Counted from the first letter of the stretch, positions 34,759 through 45,298 are shown. The stretch: 64,000 bases of DNA from Candidatus Barnesiella excrementigallinarum (GCA_019114445.1 DXFL01000015.1:1-64000); one strand, 5' to 3'. Notes: generated from the sequence alone by a model not told the origin. Numbers and translations are program-made.

Positions 34759-35891
34759 CACCAATCCTCTTCCTCGTAGTTATCGTCGTCGGAGAAGGTC
34801 TCGTCCTCTTCAAGTCCGGCTGCGGTATCGAAATTATCCTCCTCTTCGACCCGATGGCGTGCATCGAGATTCCGGTGGGTCATCGTCATCACCCGGTTGC
34901 TCTCGTCGTTGAGTTCGCGCCACAAAAGGTCTTTCAACTCGGTAATTCCCTCGCCGGTCACCGACGAAATAAAGACGGTGGGGACATCGGGCAAATCGGC
35001 TTTCATCGCCTCGATCAGTTCTTCGTCGAGCATATCGCACTTCGTTACGGCCAACACGCGTTGTTTATCCTGCAAATCGGGGTTAAAGGCGGTAAGTTCG
35101 CGCAACAATATATCATACTCCTTGCGAATACTGTCGGTATCGGCGGGCACCATGAAGAGCAGGACCGCGTTGCGCTCGACGTGCCTGAGGAAACGCAGAC
35201 CCAACCCCCTGCCTTCGCTCGCCCCCTCGATAATACCGGGAATATCGGCCATTACAAACGAACGATTGTCACGATAAGAAACAATACCCAAATTAGGTTC
35301 GAGTGTCGTAAACGGATAGTCGGCAATCTTAGGCCGGGCCGCCGAAATGGTAGAGAGCAGGGTCGATTTCCCGGCGTTGGGGAAACCCACCAAACCCACA
35401 TCGGCCAAGAGTTTCAGTTCGAGAATGACGGTACGTTCGATAGCCGGTTCGCCGGGTTGGGCATATCGAGGCGTTTGGTTAGTCGCCGATTTGAAATGCC
35501 AGTTGCCTAAACCACCCCGGCCACCTTTCAAAAGGACGAGCTCCTCGCCGTCCTGCGTCACCTCGCACAAAAATTCGCCCGTATCGGCATCGAAAACGGC
35601 CGTACCGCAAGGCACTTCGATAGTCTTGTCCTCGCCATCTTTGCCGAAACTGCGATTAGCCCCACCGGGCGAACCGTTTCCGGCAAACACGTGGCGCGAA
35701 TATTTCAGGTGCAGCAGAGTCCACAAATTACGGTTCGCCCGCAAATAAACATTTCCGCCCCGACCGCCGTCGCCGCCATCGGGGCCGCCTTTGGGCACAT
35801 ATTTGGCCCGGTACAGGTGCATGGCTCCGGCGCCCCCCTTGCCCGAGCGACAAAGTATCTTCACATAATCTACAAAATTCGACTCTGCCAT
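34758..35891 (-). CDS. obg: GTPase Obg/CgtA
   Basis: 377 residues. The N-terminal Obg fold (about 1-158) is glycine-rich ([35 protein letters not shown]). The G domain (about 159-330) has G1 [10 protein letters not shown]3 [10 protein letters not shown] and G4 TKCDM. The C-terminal tail is strongly acidic ([17 protein letters not shown]), common in Bacteroidetes Obg and lacking the OCT domain. The protein works in 50S ribosome maturation and stress control. It has its own promoter (TTTG-20-TATTTTTG at 35928-35959), since a terminator separates it from adk. Confidence 0.96.
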   Translation of the reverse strand: MAESNFVDYVKILCRSGKGGAGAMHLYRAKYVPKGGPDGGDGGRGGNVYLRANRNLWTLLHLKYSRHVFAGNGSPGGANRSFGKDGEDKTIEVPCGTAVFDADTGEFLCEVTQDGEELVLLKGGRGGLGNWHFKSATNQTPRYAQPGEPAIERTVILELKLLADVGLVGFPNAGKSTLLSTISAARPKIADYPFTTLEPNLGIVSYRDNRSFVMADIPGIIEGASEGRGLGLRFLRHVERNAVLLFMVPADTDSIRKEYDILLRELTAFNPDLQDKQRVLAVTKCDMLDEELIEAMKADLPDVPTVFISSVTGEGITELKDLLWRELNDESNRVMTMTHRNLDARHRVEEEDNFDTAAGLEEDETFSDDDNYEEEDW

Positions 35892-35927
35892 AATAATTTA
35901 ATTCTTCGTTTTTCCAATTAGTCGCTG

Positions 35928-35959
35928 CAAAAATAGTGCAAACCAAAGGCAAAAACAAA
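35928..35959 (-). promoter_or_regulatory. Promoter of obg-pgeF
   Basis: Minus strand: TTTG (35959-35956), 20-nt spacer, TATTTTTG (35935-35928), a full match to the Bacteroidetes consensus. Start site about 35 nt before the obg ATG. Confidence 0.7.
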
Positions 35960-35980
35960 ATTATGCCTCTGTTCCCCAAC

Positions 35981-36011
35981 AAAAAAAGGAGTACATGGTA
36001 CTCCTTTTTTT
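35981..36011 (-). terminator. Intrinsic terminator after adk
   Basis: AAAAAAAGGAGTAC (35981-35994) pairs with GTACTCCTTTTTTT (35998-36011) around a 3-nt loop. The T and A runs make it bidirectional; it lies 17 nt past the adk stop. Confidence 0.85.
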
Positions 36012-36027
36012 GTTTAATTCATATTTT

Positions 36028-36600
36028 TTACAAACCGGCGATTACCGATTTAATGGTTTCGAAAACTCTTTCGACACCTCCCATACCCGGTATCGCACGA
36101 TATTTGTTTTCCTTCTGATAGAAATCTTTAAGCGGTTTGGTTTGGCTGTGATACACTTCGAGACGCTTTTGAATGGTCTCCAAATTATCGTCGCTACGAC
36201 CCGATATCTGTCCGCGTTTCAGCAAGCGGTCGATCAATTCCTGCTCCTCGACTTCGAGCCCCAACACCACATCGACCTGCGTTCCCCGCTCGGCCAACAT
36301 ACGGGTCAAAGCCTCGGCTTGGGCTATCGTACGGGGAAAACCGTCGAAGATTGCCCCCTTTTTAGCCTCTTCGTGCGAATCCAACACGTTGGCCAAAATA
36401 TCGACCATCAACTCATCGGGAATCAACTGACCTTTCGAGATGTACGAATCGGCCGTCTTGCCCAACTCGGTGCCTCGGGCAATTTGCTCGCGCAACACAT
36501 CACCCGTAGAGATGTGAAACAGACCATACTCTTCGATAAGTTTCTCGCTTTGAGTACCTTTCCCCGACCCCGGAGCTCCAAAAATTACTATATTCAACAT
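36028..36600 (-). CDS. adk: Adenylate kinase
   Basis: 190 residues, the short form. P-loop GAPGSGKGTQSEKL is at 7-20, then the AMP-binding region (HISTGDVLREQIARGTELG) and the signature DGFPRTIAQAEAL. The LID is brief (RGQISGRSDDN), without zinc-binding cysteines. It interconverts ATP, ADP and AMP. It follows hpt by 39 nt, so the two purine genes probably share a transcript that ends at the hairpin 35981-36011. Confidence 0.97.
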   Translation of the reverse strand: MLNIVIFGAPGSGKGTQSEKLIEEYGLFHISTGDVLREQIARGTELGKTADSYISKGQLIPDELMVDILANVLDSHEEAKKGAIFDGFPRTIAQAEALTRMLAERGTQVDVVLGLEVEEQELIDRLLKRGQISGRSDDNLETIQKRLEVYHSQTKPLKDFYQKENKYRAIPGMGGVERVFETIKSVIAGL

Positions 36601-36639
36601 ATTGCCTTGATTATTACCTATTCAACTATCCTCTTTGCG

Positions 36640-37179
36640 CTATTCTGCCACGACATAAATGTCTTTCAAATTGCGGCCCTGTTCGTCATAATCGAGGCCA
36701 TAACCTACGATAAAGGCAGGAGGTATTTCAAGCGCCACATAATCGGGCTTCACATCGCATTTCAGCGAAGCGGGTTTAAACAATAAAGTAGCCACCTTTA
36801 TCTCCTTAGGATTATGGGCATTAAGTTGTTTCATCAACTGCTGAATAGTAAATCCGGTATCGACAATATCCTCGACAATCACTACCGTACGGTCGGTAAT
36901 ATCTTGTTGCAGCCCGGATATCTGTTTCACCTCGCCGGTCGAACGCATACCTTCATACGATTTCATGCGAATAAACGAAATTTCCGACTCGATAGTAAGT
37001 TCCCGGAAAAGATCGGCGGCAAATACGAATGCCCCATTCAACACACACAAGAACAGAGGGTTCTTGCCTGCCAACTCTTTATTTATTTGCGAAGCTATAC
37101 GCTCCACAGCCTCCGCGATCTTATCCCGCGATATATACGGGGTAAAAAAACGGTCTTTAATCTGAATCTTTGCGTCCAT
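36640..37179 (-). CDS. hpt: Hypoxanthine phosphoribosyltransferase
   Basis: 179 residues of the type I PRTase fold. The PRPP-binding signature is [14 protein letters not shown] (about 97-110). The flexible loop holds [13 protein letters not shown], and the purine-binding end is [27 protein letters not shown]. It salvages hypoxanthine and guanine to IMP and GMP. It is the promoter-proximal gene of hpt-adk; a TAACTTTG -7 element lies at 37202-37209. Confidence 0.96.
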   Translation of the reverse strand: MDAKIQIKDRFFTPYISRDKIAEAVERIASQINKELAGKNPLFLCVLNGAFVFAADLFRELTIESEISFIRMKSYEGMRSTGEVKQISGLQQDITDRTVVIVEDIVDTGFTIQQLMKQLNAHNPKEIKVATLLFKPASLKCDVKPDYVALEIPPAFIVGYGLDYDEQGRNLKDIYVVAE

Positions 37180-37201
37180 TGGTCTTTTTCTGATTGTTGC
37201 A

Positions 37202-37209
37202 CAAAGTTA
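37202..37209 (-). promoter_or_regulatory. -7 element of the hpt-adk promoter
   Basis: Minus strand TAACTTTG, 23 nt before the hpt ATG. The -33 region at 20 nt reads TTTC, one mismatch from TTTG. Confidence 0.55.
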
Positions 37210-37373
37210 TAATAAATCGTAAAAACACCGAAACGATAGTCTATATTTTTACAGAATTCGTTTTTACAGACATTTCACCGGGATAAAATATTTTCCCGTT
37301 CTCTTTTTTCTCACTATTTTTGTAATATCCCTTTGTACCACTATGGTAAGGAGCCGAAAAAGCACATATCGAG

Positions 37374-38900
37374 ATGAAAATATTCGCCACCCAAGTAACC
37401 AAACTGCTCGACCATTTGACAATGGAATACGAGCCTATTGCCTCTATCGACCTGATGGAGCGCGCCGCCCAAGCCATTACCGACGAAATATGCCAAATCG
37501 TTTCGCCATCGCGCAACATCTATATTTTTGCGGGTCCCGGCAACAATGGTGGCGACGCTTTGGCCACCGCCCGGTTACTGATCAATCGAGGATATACCCC
37601 ATCGGTTTATATTTTCAATACATTGCCCGAACACCGCCTGTCGAACGATTGCGAACAAAACAAAAAACGGCTGAACCAAATGGGTTATCCCCATTTTTTT
37701 GAAATCAATAACCAATTTGCCCCTCCTGCCATTCACCCCGACGACATAATTATCGACGGGCTCTTCGGCGCCGGACTGAAAAAACCGTTGTCGGGTGGAT
37801 TCATATCGTTGGTACGCTACATCAACGAATCGAAAGCGTTTGTCATCTCCATCGATATTCCATCGGGTCTTTTCGGAGAATCGAACCCCTCGGCCACAAC
37901 CGACAATACGGTCAAAGCCCAACTCACCCTTACCCTCCAAACTCCCAAACTATCCTTTTTCTTTGCCGAAAACAGCAAATTTATAGGGAAAGTAAAAGTA
38001 CTCGACATCGGTATCCATCACCGAGCTATCGAACAAACCGACACCCCCTACTACCTCACCACAGAATCGGACGTAGCCCGAAACCTTCGACGGCGTCCCA
38101 AGTTCTCGGACAAACGCGATTACGGGCATCTGTTGCTCGCCGCCGGGCAATATACCATGATGGGAGCCGCTGTCCTATCGGCCAAAGCAGCCCTGCACAG
38201 CGGCGCAGGGCTGGTATCGGTACACGCCCCGCAATGCGCCAACCTCATTCTGCAAACGGCTGTTCCCGAAGCGCTGTTCTCTCCCGACAAAGGAGAAAAG
38301 CACATCGAAGAGATTCCCGTCCACCAACGCTATTCGGCCATTGCCGTAGGCCCCGGAATGGGCTGCAACGAAACCTCGATAGCGGCCATCATGCATTTGG
38401 TAAAAGAGTGCCGACAGCCGCTCGTATTCGATGCCGACGCGCTGAACTGCATCGCCCAAGAACCAGAGTTGTTACGATACCTGCCACCGCGCACCATACT
38501 CACCCCGCATATTCGTGAACTCGAACGCATGGTACAACCTATGCTCAATGACGAAGAACGAATAAAATGTATTGCCAATATCGCTGCAAAATACGACATC
38601 ATCATCGTTCTGAAAGGAGCGCATACCGCTGTTGCCCTCCCCAACGGGAGCATACATTTCAATTCGACAGGTAACCCGGGAATGGCGACGGCCGGCAGTG
38701 GCGACGTGCTCACCGGTATCATCGGGGCGTTGCTGGCACAAGGCTATCCTCCCGAAGATGCCGCCATCATAGGGGTATATCTGCACGGGGTAGCCGGCGA
38801 CATCGCCGCACAAGAATCGAGCGAAGAGTTTGTTACGGCCGGCGAAATTATCGCTCACCTCGGGCTGGCATTCAAACAGATAAAAGCACAACAAAAATAA
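37374..38900 (+). CDS. nnr: Bifunctional NAD(P)HX epimerase/ADP-dependent dehydratase
   Basis: 508 residues with two enzymes in one chain. The N-terminal YjeF_N epimerase (about 1-215) has FAGPGNNGGDALATARLL and DGLFGAGL with SIDIPSGLFGE. The C-terminal ribokinase-like dehydratase (about 225-505) has GHLLLAAG, AVGPGMGC and the ATP/ADP loop MATAGSGDVLTGIIGALLAQG, with catalytic Asp near residue 444. It repairs damaged hydrated NADH and NADPH. The start ATG is isolated from hpt by a divergent 194-nt region. Length is normal for the fused form. Confidence 0.95.
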   Translation: MKIFATQVTKLLDHLTMEYEPIASIDLMERAAQAITDEICQIVSPSRNIYIFAGPGNNGGDALATARLLINRGYTPSVYIFNTLPEHRLSNDCEQNKKRLNQMGYPHFFEINNQFAPPAIHPDDIIIDGLFGAGLKKPLSGGFISLVRYINESKAFVISIDIPSGLFGESNPSATTDNTVKAQLTLTLQTPKLSFFFAENSKFIGKVKVLDIGIHHRAIEQTDTPYYLTTESDVARNLRRRPKFSDKRDYGHLLLAAGQYTMMGAAVLSAKAALHSGAGLVSVHAPQCANLILQTAVPEALFSPDKGEKHIEEIPVHQRYSAIAVGPGMGCNETSIAAIMHLVKECRQPLVFDADALNCIAQEPELLRYLPPRTILTPHIRELERMVQPMLNDEERIKCIANIAAKYDIIIVLKGAHTAVALPNGSIHFNSTGNPGMATAGSGDVLTGIIGALLAQGYPPEDAAIIGVYLHGVAGDIAAQESSEEFVTAGEIIAHLGLAFKQIKAQQK

Positions 38901-38972
38901 CGGATTGTCGAAACATTTTATATCTTTGCATAGAATGCGGGAATCAAAGCCGGCAATATATGTACAAAAAAA

Positions 38973-39003
38973 TTTGCGGCCCTCGTCATTCTCGCTATCT
39001 TTG
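38973..39003 (+). promoter_or_regulatory. Consensus promoter of the DUF4831 gene
   Basis: TTTG (38973-38976), 19-nt spacer and TATCTTTG (38996-39003) match the Bacteroidetes consensus exactly. The predicted start site is about 35 nt before the ATG. A second TATCTTTG at 38921-38928 lacks a spaced -33 element. Confidence 0.75.
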
Positions 39004-39042
39004 CCGTTAAACAAAAGAACCTTTTACGAGAACTACTGCTCT

Positions 39043-40110
39043 ATGAAATATTCTATTTTAGCCTTTTGCCTGCTGGTATCCACCGGTTTGGGATTTGCTC
39101 AGGAAACCCAAAAACTCACTGCCGAGAAGCACAACGAATATGGGCTCATCTACTCACTCCCGCAAACACACCTCGACATCGAAGTGGTTGCCACCAAGAC
39201 CATTCAAAAAGCGGGACCATACTACCAATATGCCGAAAAATACTTGGGCATACCGGGAGCCATTACACAAGACTCCGAAGAGTGGACGCTTTCATCGGTA
39301 AAAGCAACACCATACGGTGTCCCCGATCCCGAGGAACAATACCTCATGCAATTCAAAGCCGGCAGTAACGGATATGTGGTCGTCGACGAAAACGGTGTAT
39401 TGCTATCGATTAACACCGACCCTGTTATCGACTCGATCGTGCCGACGCCTATCGCAAGCAAACAAAAATCGCCACTCGACAACAACGAGTATGCCAAAGT
39501 CTACTCCGAAGAGTTACTCTTGTCGGCCTCGACAGCAAAAATGGCCGAGGTGGCTGCCAAACAGCTCTACCGCATACGGGAAAGCCGGCTTAATCTTGTA
39601 ACCGGCGAAGTCGACGAATTACCCGCCGATGGCGAATCGTTCAAACTCATCATACAACAACTCGACGAACAGGAAGCTGCCATCATGGCCTTATTCATGG
39701 GAACAACCCAAACCGAAACCATCGTCAAACACTTCGACTACACACCTGTCGAAGAAGTCACGAACGAAGTTGTCTTCCGTATCTCGGATCTCTATGGCAT
39801 AGTAAATGCCGACAACCTGAGCGGCGATCCCATATACCTCTCGTTGAAAATTACCGAAGAAGGCGAATTGCCCGTCGATAACAAAGGGAACATCAAGAAA
39901 ATGCCCAAAAATGCCGTGGCTTATGCCATACCGGGAAAAGCCGAAATAACCTTGTCGAACGGGAAAAAAGTTCTTTTTAAAGAAAATATGCCTATCGCAC
40001 AATTCGGAGTTGTATTCGGGTTGGACCCCTCCATATTCACCGACAAGAAAAATCCCTCTTGCGCTACATTCTACCCGCAAACCGGAGCCATTCGTCAAAT
40101 AGGTAAATAA
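39043..40110 (+). CDS. DUF4831 family exported protein
   Basis: 355 residues with a signal peptide ([18 protein letters not shown]) cleaved before QETQK, leaving an N-terminal glutamine. The family opening [21 protein letters not shown] is clear. Further conserved stretches are [37 protein letters not shown] and [18 protein letters not shown]4831 has no known function; its members are exported proteins of Bacteroidetes. I chose the ATG at 39043 because it begins the signal peptide and lies behind a consensus promoter. It is followed by rnhB after 13 nt, so the two may be cotranscribed. Confidence 0.85.
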   Translation: MKYSILAFCLLVSTGLGFAQETQKLTAEKHNEYGLIYSLPQTHLDIEVVATKTIQKAGPYYQYAEKYLGIPGAITQDSEEWTLSSVKATPYGVPDPEEQYLMQFKAGSNGYVVVDENGVLLSINTDPVIDSIVPTPIASKQKSPLDNNEYAKVYSEELLLSASTAKMAEVAAKQLYRIRESRLNLVTGEVDELPADGESFKLIIQQLDEQEAAIMALFMGTTQTETIVKHFDYTPVEEVTNEVVFRISDLYGIVNADNLSGDPIYLSLKITEEGELPVDNKGNIKKMPKNAVAYAIPGKAEITLSNGKKVLFKENMPIAQFGVVFGLDPSIFTDKKNPSCATFYPQTGAIRQIGK

Positions 40111-40123
40111 AACGCTTCTCGAT

Positions 40124-40720
40124 ATGCTCCTGCCCTATATGAAAGAAGTAGTACTCGAAGCCGGGTGCGACGAAGCGGGACGCGGTTGCTTGGCCGGTGC
40201 CGTATTTGCTGCGGCCGTAATATTGCCGCCCGATTTCCGCAACGAGATACTCAACGACTCGAAACAACTCTCCGAGAAACAACGCTATGCCCTACGCCCT
40301 ATCATCGAGAAGGAGGCATTGGGCTGGGCCGTGGGCATTGTATCGCCCGAAGAAATAGACCGTATCAACATACTCAACGCCTCGTTCTTGGCCATGCACC
40401 GGGCTATCGAACAACTCCCGGTCAAACCGCAGCATCTGCTCATCGACGGCAATCGGTTCAAACCCTATCCCGATATCCCGCATACCTGTGTCATCAAAGG
40501 CGACGGGAAATACGAAGCTATTGCCGCAGCTTCTATTTTGGCAAAGACCTATCGCGACGACTACATGAACCGCCTGCACGAGGAGTACCCCTTGTACGAT
40601 TGGATTTCGAATAAAGGATACCCTACGAAAGCTCATCGTGCGGCCATCGCCCAATACGGGCCTACCCCTTACCATCGGCGGTCGTTCCAACTACTCGACC
40701 GGCAACTCTCTATTTTTTAG
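40124..40720 (+). CDS. rnhB: Ribonuclease HII
   Basis: 198 residues. The active-site opening is [13 protein letters not shown] (about 12-24, with Asp and Glu metal ligands). Further catalytic acids are in HLLIDGNRF and [15 protein letters not shown], and the conserved [21 protein letters not shown] binds substrate. It cuts RNA-DNA hybrids 5' to single ribonucleotides. It lies 13 nt after the DUF4831 gene and ends at a bidirectional hairpin (40746-40779). The ATG at 40124 is preceded by no better candidate; MKEVVLEAG at 40139 is possible. Confidence 0.95.
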   Translation: MLLPYMKEVVLEAGCDEAGRGCLAGAVFAAAVILPPDFRNEILNDSKQLSEKQRYALRPIIEKEALGWAVGIVSPEEIDRINILNASFLAMHRAIEQLPVKPQHLLIDGNRFKPYPDIPHTCVIKGDGKYEAIAAASILAKTYRDDYMNRLHEEYPLYDWISNKGYPTKAHRAAIAQYGPTPYHRRSFQLLDRQLSIF

Positions 40721-40745
40721 ATCGCCACAAACGCCCCTATAACCC

Positions 40746-40779
40746 AAGAGGAGATCCCCGTCGCGGGTGACCTCCTCTT
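40746..40779. terminator. Bidirectional hairpin between convergent genes
   Basis: Arms AAGAGGAG (40746-40753) and CTCCTCTT (40772-40779), with an inner CCCCG/CGGGT pairing. It lies between the 3' ends of rnhB (plus) and the T9SS fibronectin gene (minus). Confidence 0.65.
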
Positions 40780-40805
40780 TCCTTACCTTTCCAAACTTTC
40801 GAGAA

Positions 40806-43691
40806 TTAGTTTTTCACGATTTTCTTCACCGTCGATAGACCCTCATTCGTCGTAATCTTCAAATAATAGAGGCCTACCGGGTAAGGAGCCATATCAATCG
40901 AAGCCACAGCCCCCGAAACGAACATCACTTGCCCCGTATAGTTGAACAATTCTACTTTCCGAATATCATCGCCTTCGATATTCAAGATTCCGCTAACCGG
41001 ATTGGGATAAACCCTCATTCCCGGCTCTACGACCTTAGTCATACCCGAAGCGACATCGGTAAACAGCAGTTTTACATCGGGCCATATCGTTCCGGCTGAA
41101 TAACCGATAGGAACAGCGTTCGGATCCAACACTTCGCTATCGTCGAACGTAGAGGTGAAACGCGAACGTTTCAAATCGGTAGTCTGTCCGTATGTGCCTT
41201 TGAAATTCACATCGTACGAAGTCGAACCGGCACCTCTCTTGTAAATCAAGACGGCCAAGTTGCCCCCTTTGTAATTATACGGAGTAGCCAACTGGAATAC
41301 ACATTCCTCGTCATCGGTATTCACCGAAATGGTACCATCGAATACCAGCGTCATTTCATTCGCCGGGATAGAGGTCTCATCTAAATCTTCCATTTCGGTT
41401 TCCGAAACCCATATCTGTACCGGCACATTCGAATAAGCGGTTCCCACCGAAATGAACGAATAGGTCAACGACTTCAACAAACCACCGTCAAGGCCAATTT
41501 CGTCTTTATAATAGATAGTTTCTGTAAGCGATTCGTTCGACATAAACGACATTGGCGTAACCAATATACTTTCGCTATGGTCGCCCACCGAAATAAATTG
41601 GCTTCCCTCTTCAAGTACCGAAATCGATAATGTCTCGGAACGATTGTTCGACTCGTCATCATCGCCGGCATATTCAATCTCGGCATAAATACTCATATCG
41701 CCGGCCTCCGAAGGAATAAATGCCAACGTAAATTCGGCACTGTGCATCGATTCTATCTTTTCTCCGGGAACCTCGGCAAGGAGATTATTCGACCCATCGA
41801 ACAATTTCACCTTATAATCTGCTGCTTCTACCGCATTTACACCTTTATTAAATACCACGAATTTATACGAAGCCTCGGACTGTGCCGCAGGATATAAATC
41901 GCCTTTGAGACTTTCAGCCACAAGGTCGTTTTGTTTCTTTTCCGTAACGGTCACATCGGCTTCCCAACCCTCGTACCGGCTCATAATATCCGACACAAAT
42001 ACAAATGTAAGCGCACCATCGGCACTGGTCGATTCTACCGATTTCAATTCAGCGGGAACACTGTACGAAGTAAATTTCCCAATCAAAGGAGCCTCGACAC
42101 TCGATCCGTCGAACACATAGAGGTAATCGCCATACGTATCGGTACTAAACACCGTGAAAGCCACATTCACCAACCCCGCCGGGCTCGCAGGCCGAATCGT
42201 AAGCGTATCGTTTTGCGAATTGGGATAATAGGCATTCGGGCCCGCTATATCATAGAAATGATACGTTTTCCCCGATTCCACAACAGCTTCGCCGGTTTCC
42301 ATAAGAATCCAATCGTCCGGTTTGACAATGATCGGGTCGGCCGAAATCTCGGTTCCTTTCCCTACACTATTCTTGGCATAAATCGAATAGGTATATGTAC
42401 CAAATCCGGGAGTATCGGAATAGGTCGTTTGCGTCGCCCCTACATCTATTGTCGAAGAGTTGGTACCATCGGAACGGGTAATTACATAACCCGTAATACT
42501 GGTTGGATCGAAAGTGCCTCCGTACATACCGCTCGTAGGAGCTTCCCATGACAATATGGCGGCGTTATCGCCTCGACTGACACTGAAATTAACCACTGCG
42601 CCGGGAGGCTCATTCCCTACATAAGTCATTAAATTGTCGCTGTCGGCACCGCCATCGCCTTTGGAATTGACAGGAACCAATTTATAACTGTGCAAACCGT
42701 CCGGCAGATTTGTATCGGTATAATCCATTGCTTCGCCTATCTTGTCGGCAGTAACAGACACGGTAGTTACCAACACATCGTCCCGGAAGATTTTCACACC
42801 GGTAAGTTCGGAGAGCACATTCCCCTGAGCATCGATCGACGGATTTTTCCAAGAAAGAACCACTTGGTTGCCCTGAGGTTCGGCCTTACGTTCGGTCACC
42901 CGGTCGGGAGCTCCAACCGACACATGGATATAGGGAATAAACATACTCGTCATACTGTCGTCGCCATTTTCGCCCACGGCACCGAGTGAAGTAGCCTGCC
43001 CGGTTGCCACATCGACAGTATACAACGTATAGTCGGCACTATTCAGCCAGTAAAGTGTACCGCTGTTGCGGTCGAAATCCATACTCTGCGTAAACGCAGC
43101 GTCTACTCCGGTAGAACCGATCAACGCACAGGCAGCCGTTCCCTTATCAATAAGATACAGATTATCGTTTGTAGCAATACCATACAGCTTACCATCTACA
43201 TCACACGCCAGTGCAAGCATATACACGGCACTTGCGCCCTCCATAAAAGCTCCTATTTGGGTTGTCTCGCCCGTCTGCATATCGAGCTTCATCAAGTATT
43301 CGGCATTATTTTTAATACCATACATCGTAGAAGTTGCATAGTCGTAAGTCATCTCGACCAAATGAGAACCTTGTGTCGAAATCAATTCTCGGGCACCGGT
43401 ATTCATGTCGATCGTATAGAACCCTTCGAGCGACGATTGAGTGCCCACCTTAGTTACTTGTACATACCATTTGTAATTGAAATAGGTTCCGGCATAAACC
43501 GAGCCAAGTTTCGATTGGTCGGCAATAAGTTCTACCACCGAAGGAGTAGCCGATGAAAATTTTACCGGTCCTTTCTTGACATTCGTGGGATTGCTCTCTT
43601 GCCATGTACGATAAGCATAAATCGTGGTTTGCGCTCCAACGGCACCTATCGACAAAACCCACACAAAAAGTAGAAAGTAAATCTTCTTCAT
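40806..43691 (-). CDS. T9SS-sorted fibronectin type III surface protein
   Basis: 961 residues with a signal peptide cleaved near VGA/QTTIYAY. Residues about 20-270 are a propeller-like region with repeated FYTIDMNTGARELIS and YTVDVATGQATSLG units. Two fibronectin type III domains follow (about 270-370 with VVLSWKNPSIDAQG; about 375-465 with AAILSWEAPTSG). Next are a CUB-like domain (DYLYVFDGSSVEAPLIGKF) and a CARDB-like domain (about 600-700, YKFVVFNKGVNAVEAADYKV). The last 75 residues are a T9SS type A sorting domain (RVYPNPVSGILNIEG to VKKIVKN). A cell-surface protein of unknown binding target. Start chosen at the ATG of the signal peptide. It lies 160 nt downstream of the TPR regulator, which may control it. 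Confidence 0.88.
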   Translation of the reverse strand: MKKIYFLLFVWVLSIGAVGAQTTIYAYRTWQESNPTNVKKGPVKFSSATPSVVELIADQSKLGSVYAGTYFNYKWYVQVTKVGTQSSLEGFYTIDMNTGARELISTQGSHLVEMTYDYATSTMYGIKNNAEYLMKLDMQTGETTQIGAFMEGASAVYMLALACDVDGKLYGIATNDNLYLIDKGTAACALIGSTGVDAAFTQSMDFDRNSGTLYWLNSADYTLYTVDVATGQATSLGAVGENGDDSMTSMFIPYIHVSVGAPDRVTERKAEPQGNQVVLSWKNPSIDAQGNVLSELTGVKIFRDDVLVTTVSVTADKIGEAMDYTDTNLPDGLHSYKLVPVNSKGDGGADSDNLMTYVGNEPPGAVVNFSVSRGDNAAILSWEAPTSGMYGGTFDPTSITGYVITRSDGTNSSTIDVGATQTTYSDTPGFGTYTYSIYAKNSVGKGTEISADPIIVKPDDWILMETGEAVVESGKTYHFYDIAGPNAYYPNSQNDTLTIRPASPAGLVNVAFTVFSTDTYGDYLYVFDGSSVEAPLIGKFTSYSVPAELKSVESTSADGALTFVFVSDIMSRYEGWEADVTVTEKKQNDLVAESLKGDLYPAAQSEASYKFVVFNKGVNAVEAADYKVKLFDGSNNLLAEVPGEKIESMHSAEFTLAFIPSEAGDMSIYAEIEYAGDDDESNNRSETLSISVLEEGSQFISVGDHSESILVTPMSFMSNESLTETIYYKDEIGLDGGLLKSLTYSFISVGTAYSNVPVQIWVSETEMEDLDETSIPANEMTLVFDGTISVNTDDEECVFQLATPYNYKGGNLAVLIYKRGAGSTSYDVNFKGTYGQTTDLKRSRFTSTFDDSEVLDPNAVPIGYSAGTIWPDVKLLFTDVASGMTKVVEPGMRVYPNPVSGILNIEGDDIRKVELFNYTGQVMFVSGAVASIDMAPYPVGLYYLKITTNEGLSTVKKIVKN

Positions 43692-43851
43692 AGATAATAA
43701 AATATTAGTTATACAACCACATTTGTTTTGATTCAACACAAAAATACAAATTAAGCCAAACAATATTAAGTAATACGCATTACATTCTTATATTTTATTA
43801 TTCGCTATAAATCAATCGATTAAAAAGAAAAAGCGTTACAAACGGAAGCTA

Positions 43852-45240
43852 TTACAGCTTTATATCCTGAAAAAGTTCATCGATAGTTATGTATTTACGC
43901 ATTTTATCGTTCACCCGTTTGCGCAATACACGAATCGCCGACATCGACACACTGCGGCAAGCGGCGCACTCTTTGGTCGTTAGTCCCAACGAACTCAGGC
44001 AAAAGAAATAGAACTCCTCATCGGAGAAAGAAAAATATGTGGTAAGTAATTGATACAGTAGTACATACTCTGTTTTCAAAGAATCGAATAAAAAATCTCG
44101 CAACGAGGCCGACAAGAAAACCGTTCCACCCTCGATATGGGCCACCGTTTTTTTGAAAACTTCCGATTTTACAAACCGTTTATTCTTATGGGTGGTAATT
44201 TCTTTTATCTGTTCAACGATTTCGCGCTGCAACGATTCGCCTTTACGTTCCATCTCCACCGATACTTCATGCGGCAACTCTTCGACCGGTTCGGCACGAT
44301 TGCCCCTCGTCGCTCTCTTTTTGATAAAAAAGTACAAAAAGAGACCTATCATCACGGCAATAATCGCCGTGATCACAATGCTCAGTACGGTTCTGTCATG
44401 AATTTTCCGGGAATACTCCACATTCATGTTGTTGATGAGTTTGCCATAAAAGGCCGAATTCACTTTGGCCGGTTTCATCATGCCGGCAATAGAATCGTTC
44501 AACGCATGAAACAAATCGTAGTATCTACTATCGCCCGTCATCGCGTATAAACTTTCATACGCCGAAGTTTTCGTATAAATATAACTACTGCAAGCCGCTT
44601 TTTTCGTATAGACTATGGCCGAATCGAGATTACCTTCGGCATAAAAGATACTCCCCTTTACCAAACAATTTTTATAATACGACACCGTATCGGGCGACAG
44701 GGCCTCTATTTCGGTGCTATACTTCATGGCCGAATCGTAGTTCCCCGATATCAAAAAGTAGTAAGCCAGCGCATTTTTTGTTTTATAAAGTTCCTCCTTA
44801 TCTTGGATATAAGGTATCAACTCGACAGTTTTTAGAATAGTCGTATCGAGGCTTTCGGTATTATCCACACAGAAACATTTCCATAATCCGCGATAAGACT
44901 CGGAGAGGGGTCCCTTATCGGAAAGGCGGGAATTGAAGGCAATGGCTTCCCGAAACATTTTTTCCGCCTCATCGTTTATTTCGCTCTTAAAAAGCAATAA
45001 CGCTATGCGATTGTAATAAGCCCCCAATGCCTCGAAATTAGAGGACTTATCGGGATTAAGGCTGCCAATGGCCGACAGATAGCACACCGCCGCCGAATCG
45101 AGCATATTCTTTTCTTCAAAAACAATACCCTCGTTAAAATGGGTGGCAGCCTGCCGGGCTTCGGCATCTCTCCCCATGCAAGAAGAGAACGACAACCCCA
45201 TAAAAAGTATTGCCAATATGTAATAAACCGGTTTTATCAT
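43852..45240 (-). CDS. TPR membrane protein with C-terminal HTH-like region
   Basis: 462 residues. It opens with a signal sequence with a possible lipobox (LSFSSC, about 12-17). Residues about 25-270 are TPR-like (AATHFNEGIVFEEKNMLDSAAVCYLSAI, IFYAEGNLDSAIVYTKKAA). A clear membrane span follows at about 288-308 (TVLSIVITAIIAVMIGLFLYFF), then a charged linker and a C-terminal region ending ECAACRSVSMSAIRVLRKRV, which looks like a LuxR-type helix-turn-helix. If so, the TPR part is periplasmic and the DNA-binding part cytoplasmic, as in one-component membrane regulators common in Bacteroidetes. The lipobox and the span are hard to reconcile with one topology; the first segment may simply be a signal anchor. 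It has a consensus promoter at 45267-45298. Confidence 0.78.
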   Translation of the reverse strand: MIKPVYYILAILFMGLSFSSCMGRDAEARQAATHFNEGIVFEEKNMLDSAAVCYLSAIGSLNPDKSSNFEALGAYYNRIALLLFKSEINDEAEKMFREAIAFNSRLSDKGPLSESYRGLWKCFCVDNTESLDTTILKTVELIPYIQDKEELYKTKNALAYYFLISGNYDSAMKYSTEIEALSPDTVSYYKNCLVKGSIFYAEGNLDSAIVYTKKAACSSYIYTKTSAYESLYAMTGDSRYYDLFHALNDSIAGMMKPAKVNSAFYGKLINNMNVEYSRKIHDRTVLSIVITAIIAVMIGLFLYFFIKKRATRGNRAEPVEELPHEVSVEMERKGESLQREIVEQIKEITTHKNKRFVKSEVFKKTVAHIEGGTVFLSASLRDFLFDSLKTEYVLLYQLLTTYFSFSDEEFYFFCLSSLGLTTKECAACRSVSMSAIRVLRKRVNDKMRKYITIDELFQDIKL

Positions 45241-45266
45241 CTCATCTTCTATCCAGCAGCTCCTTG

Positions 45267-45298
45267 CAAATGTACGGAAAATATGACACCCCCCCAAA
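45267..45298 (-). promoter_or_regulatory. Promoter of the TPR regulator gene
   Basis: Minus strand: TTTG (45298-45295), 20-nt spacer, TACATTTG (45274-45267). Full consensus match, 27 nt before the ATG. Confidence 0.7.
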
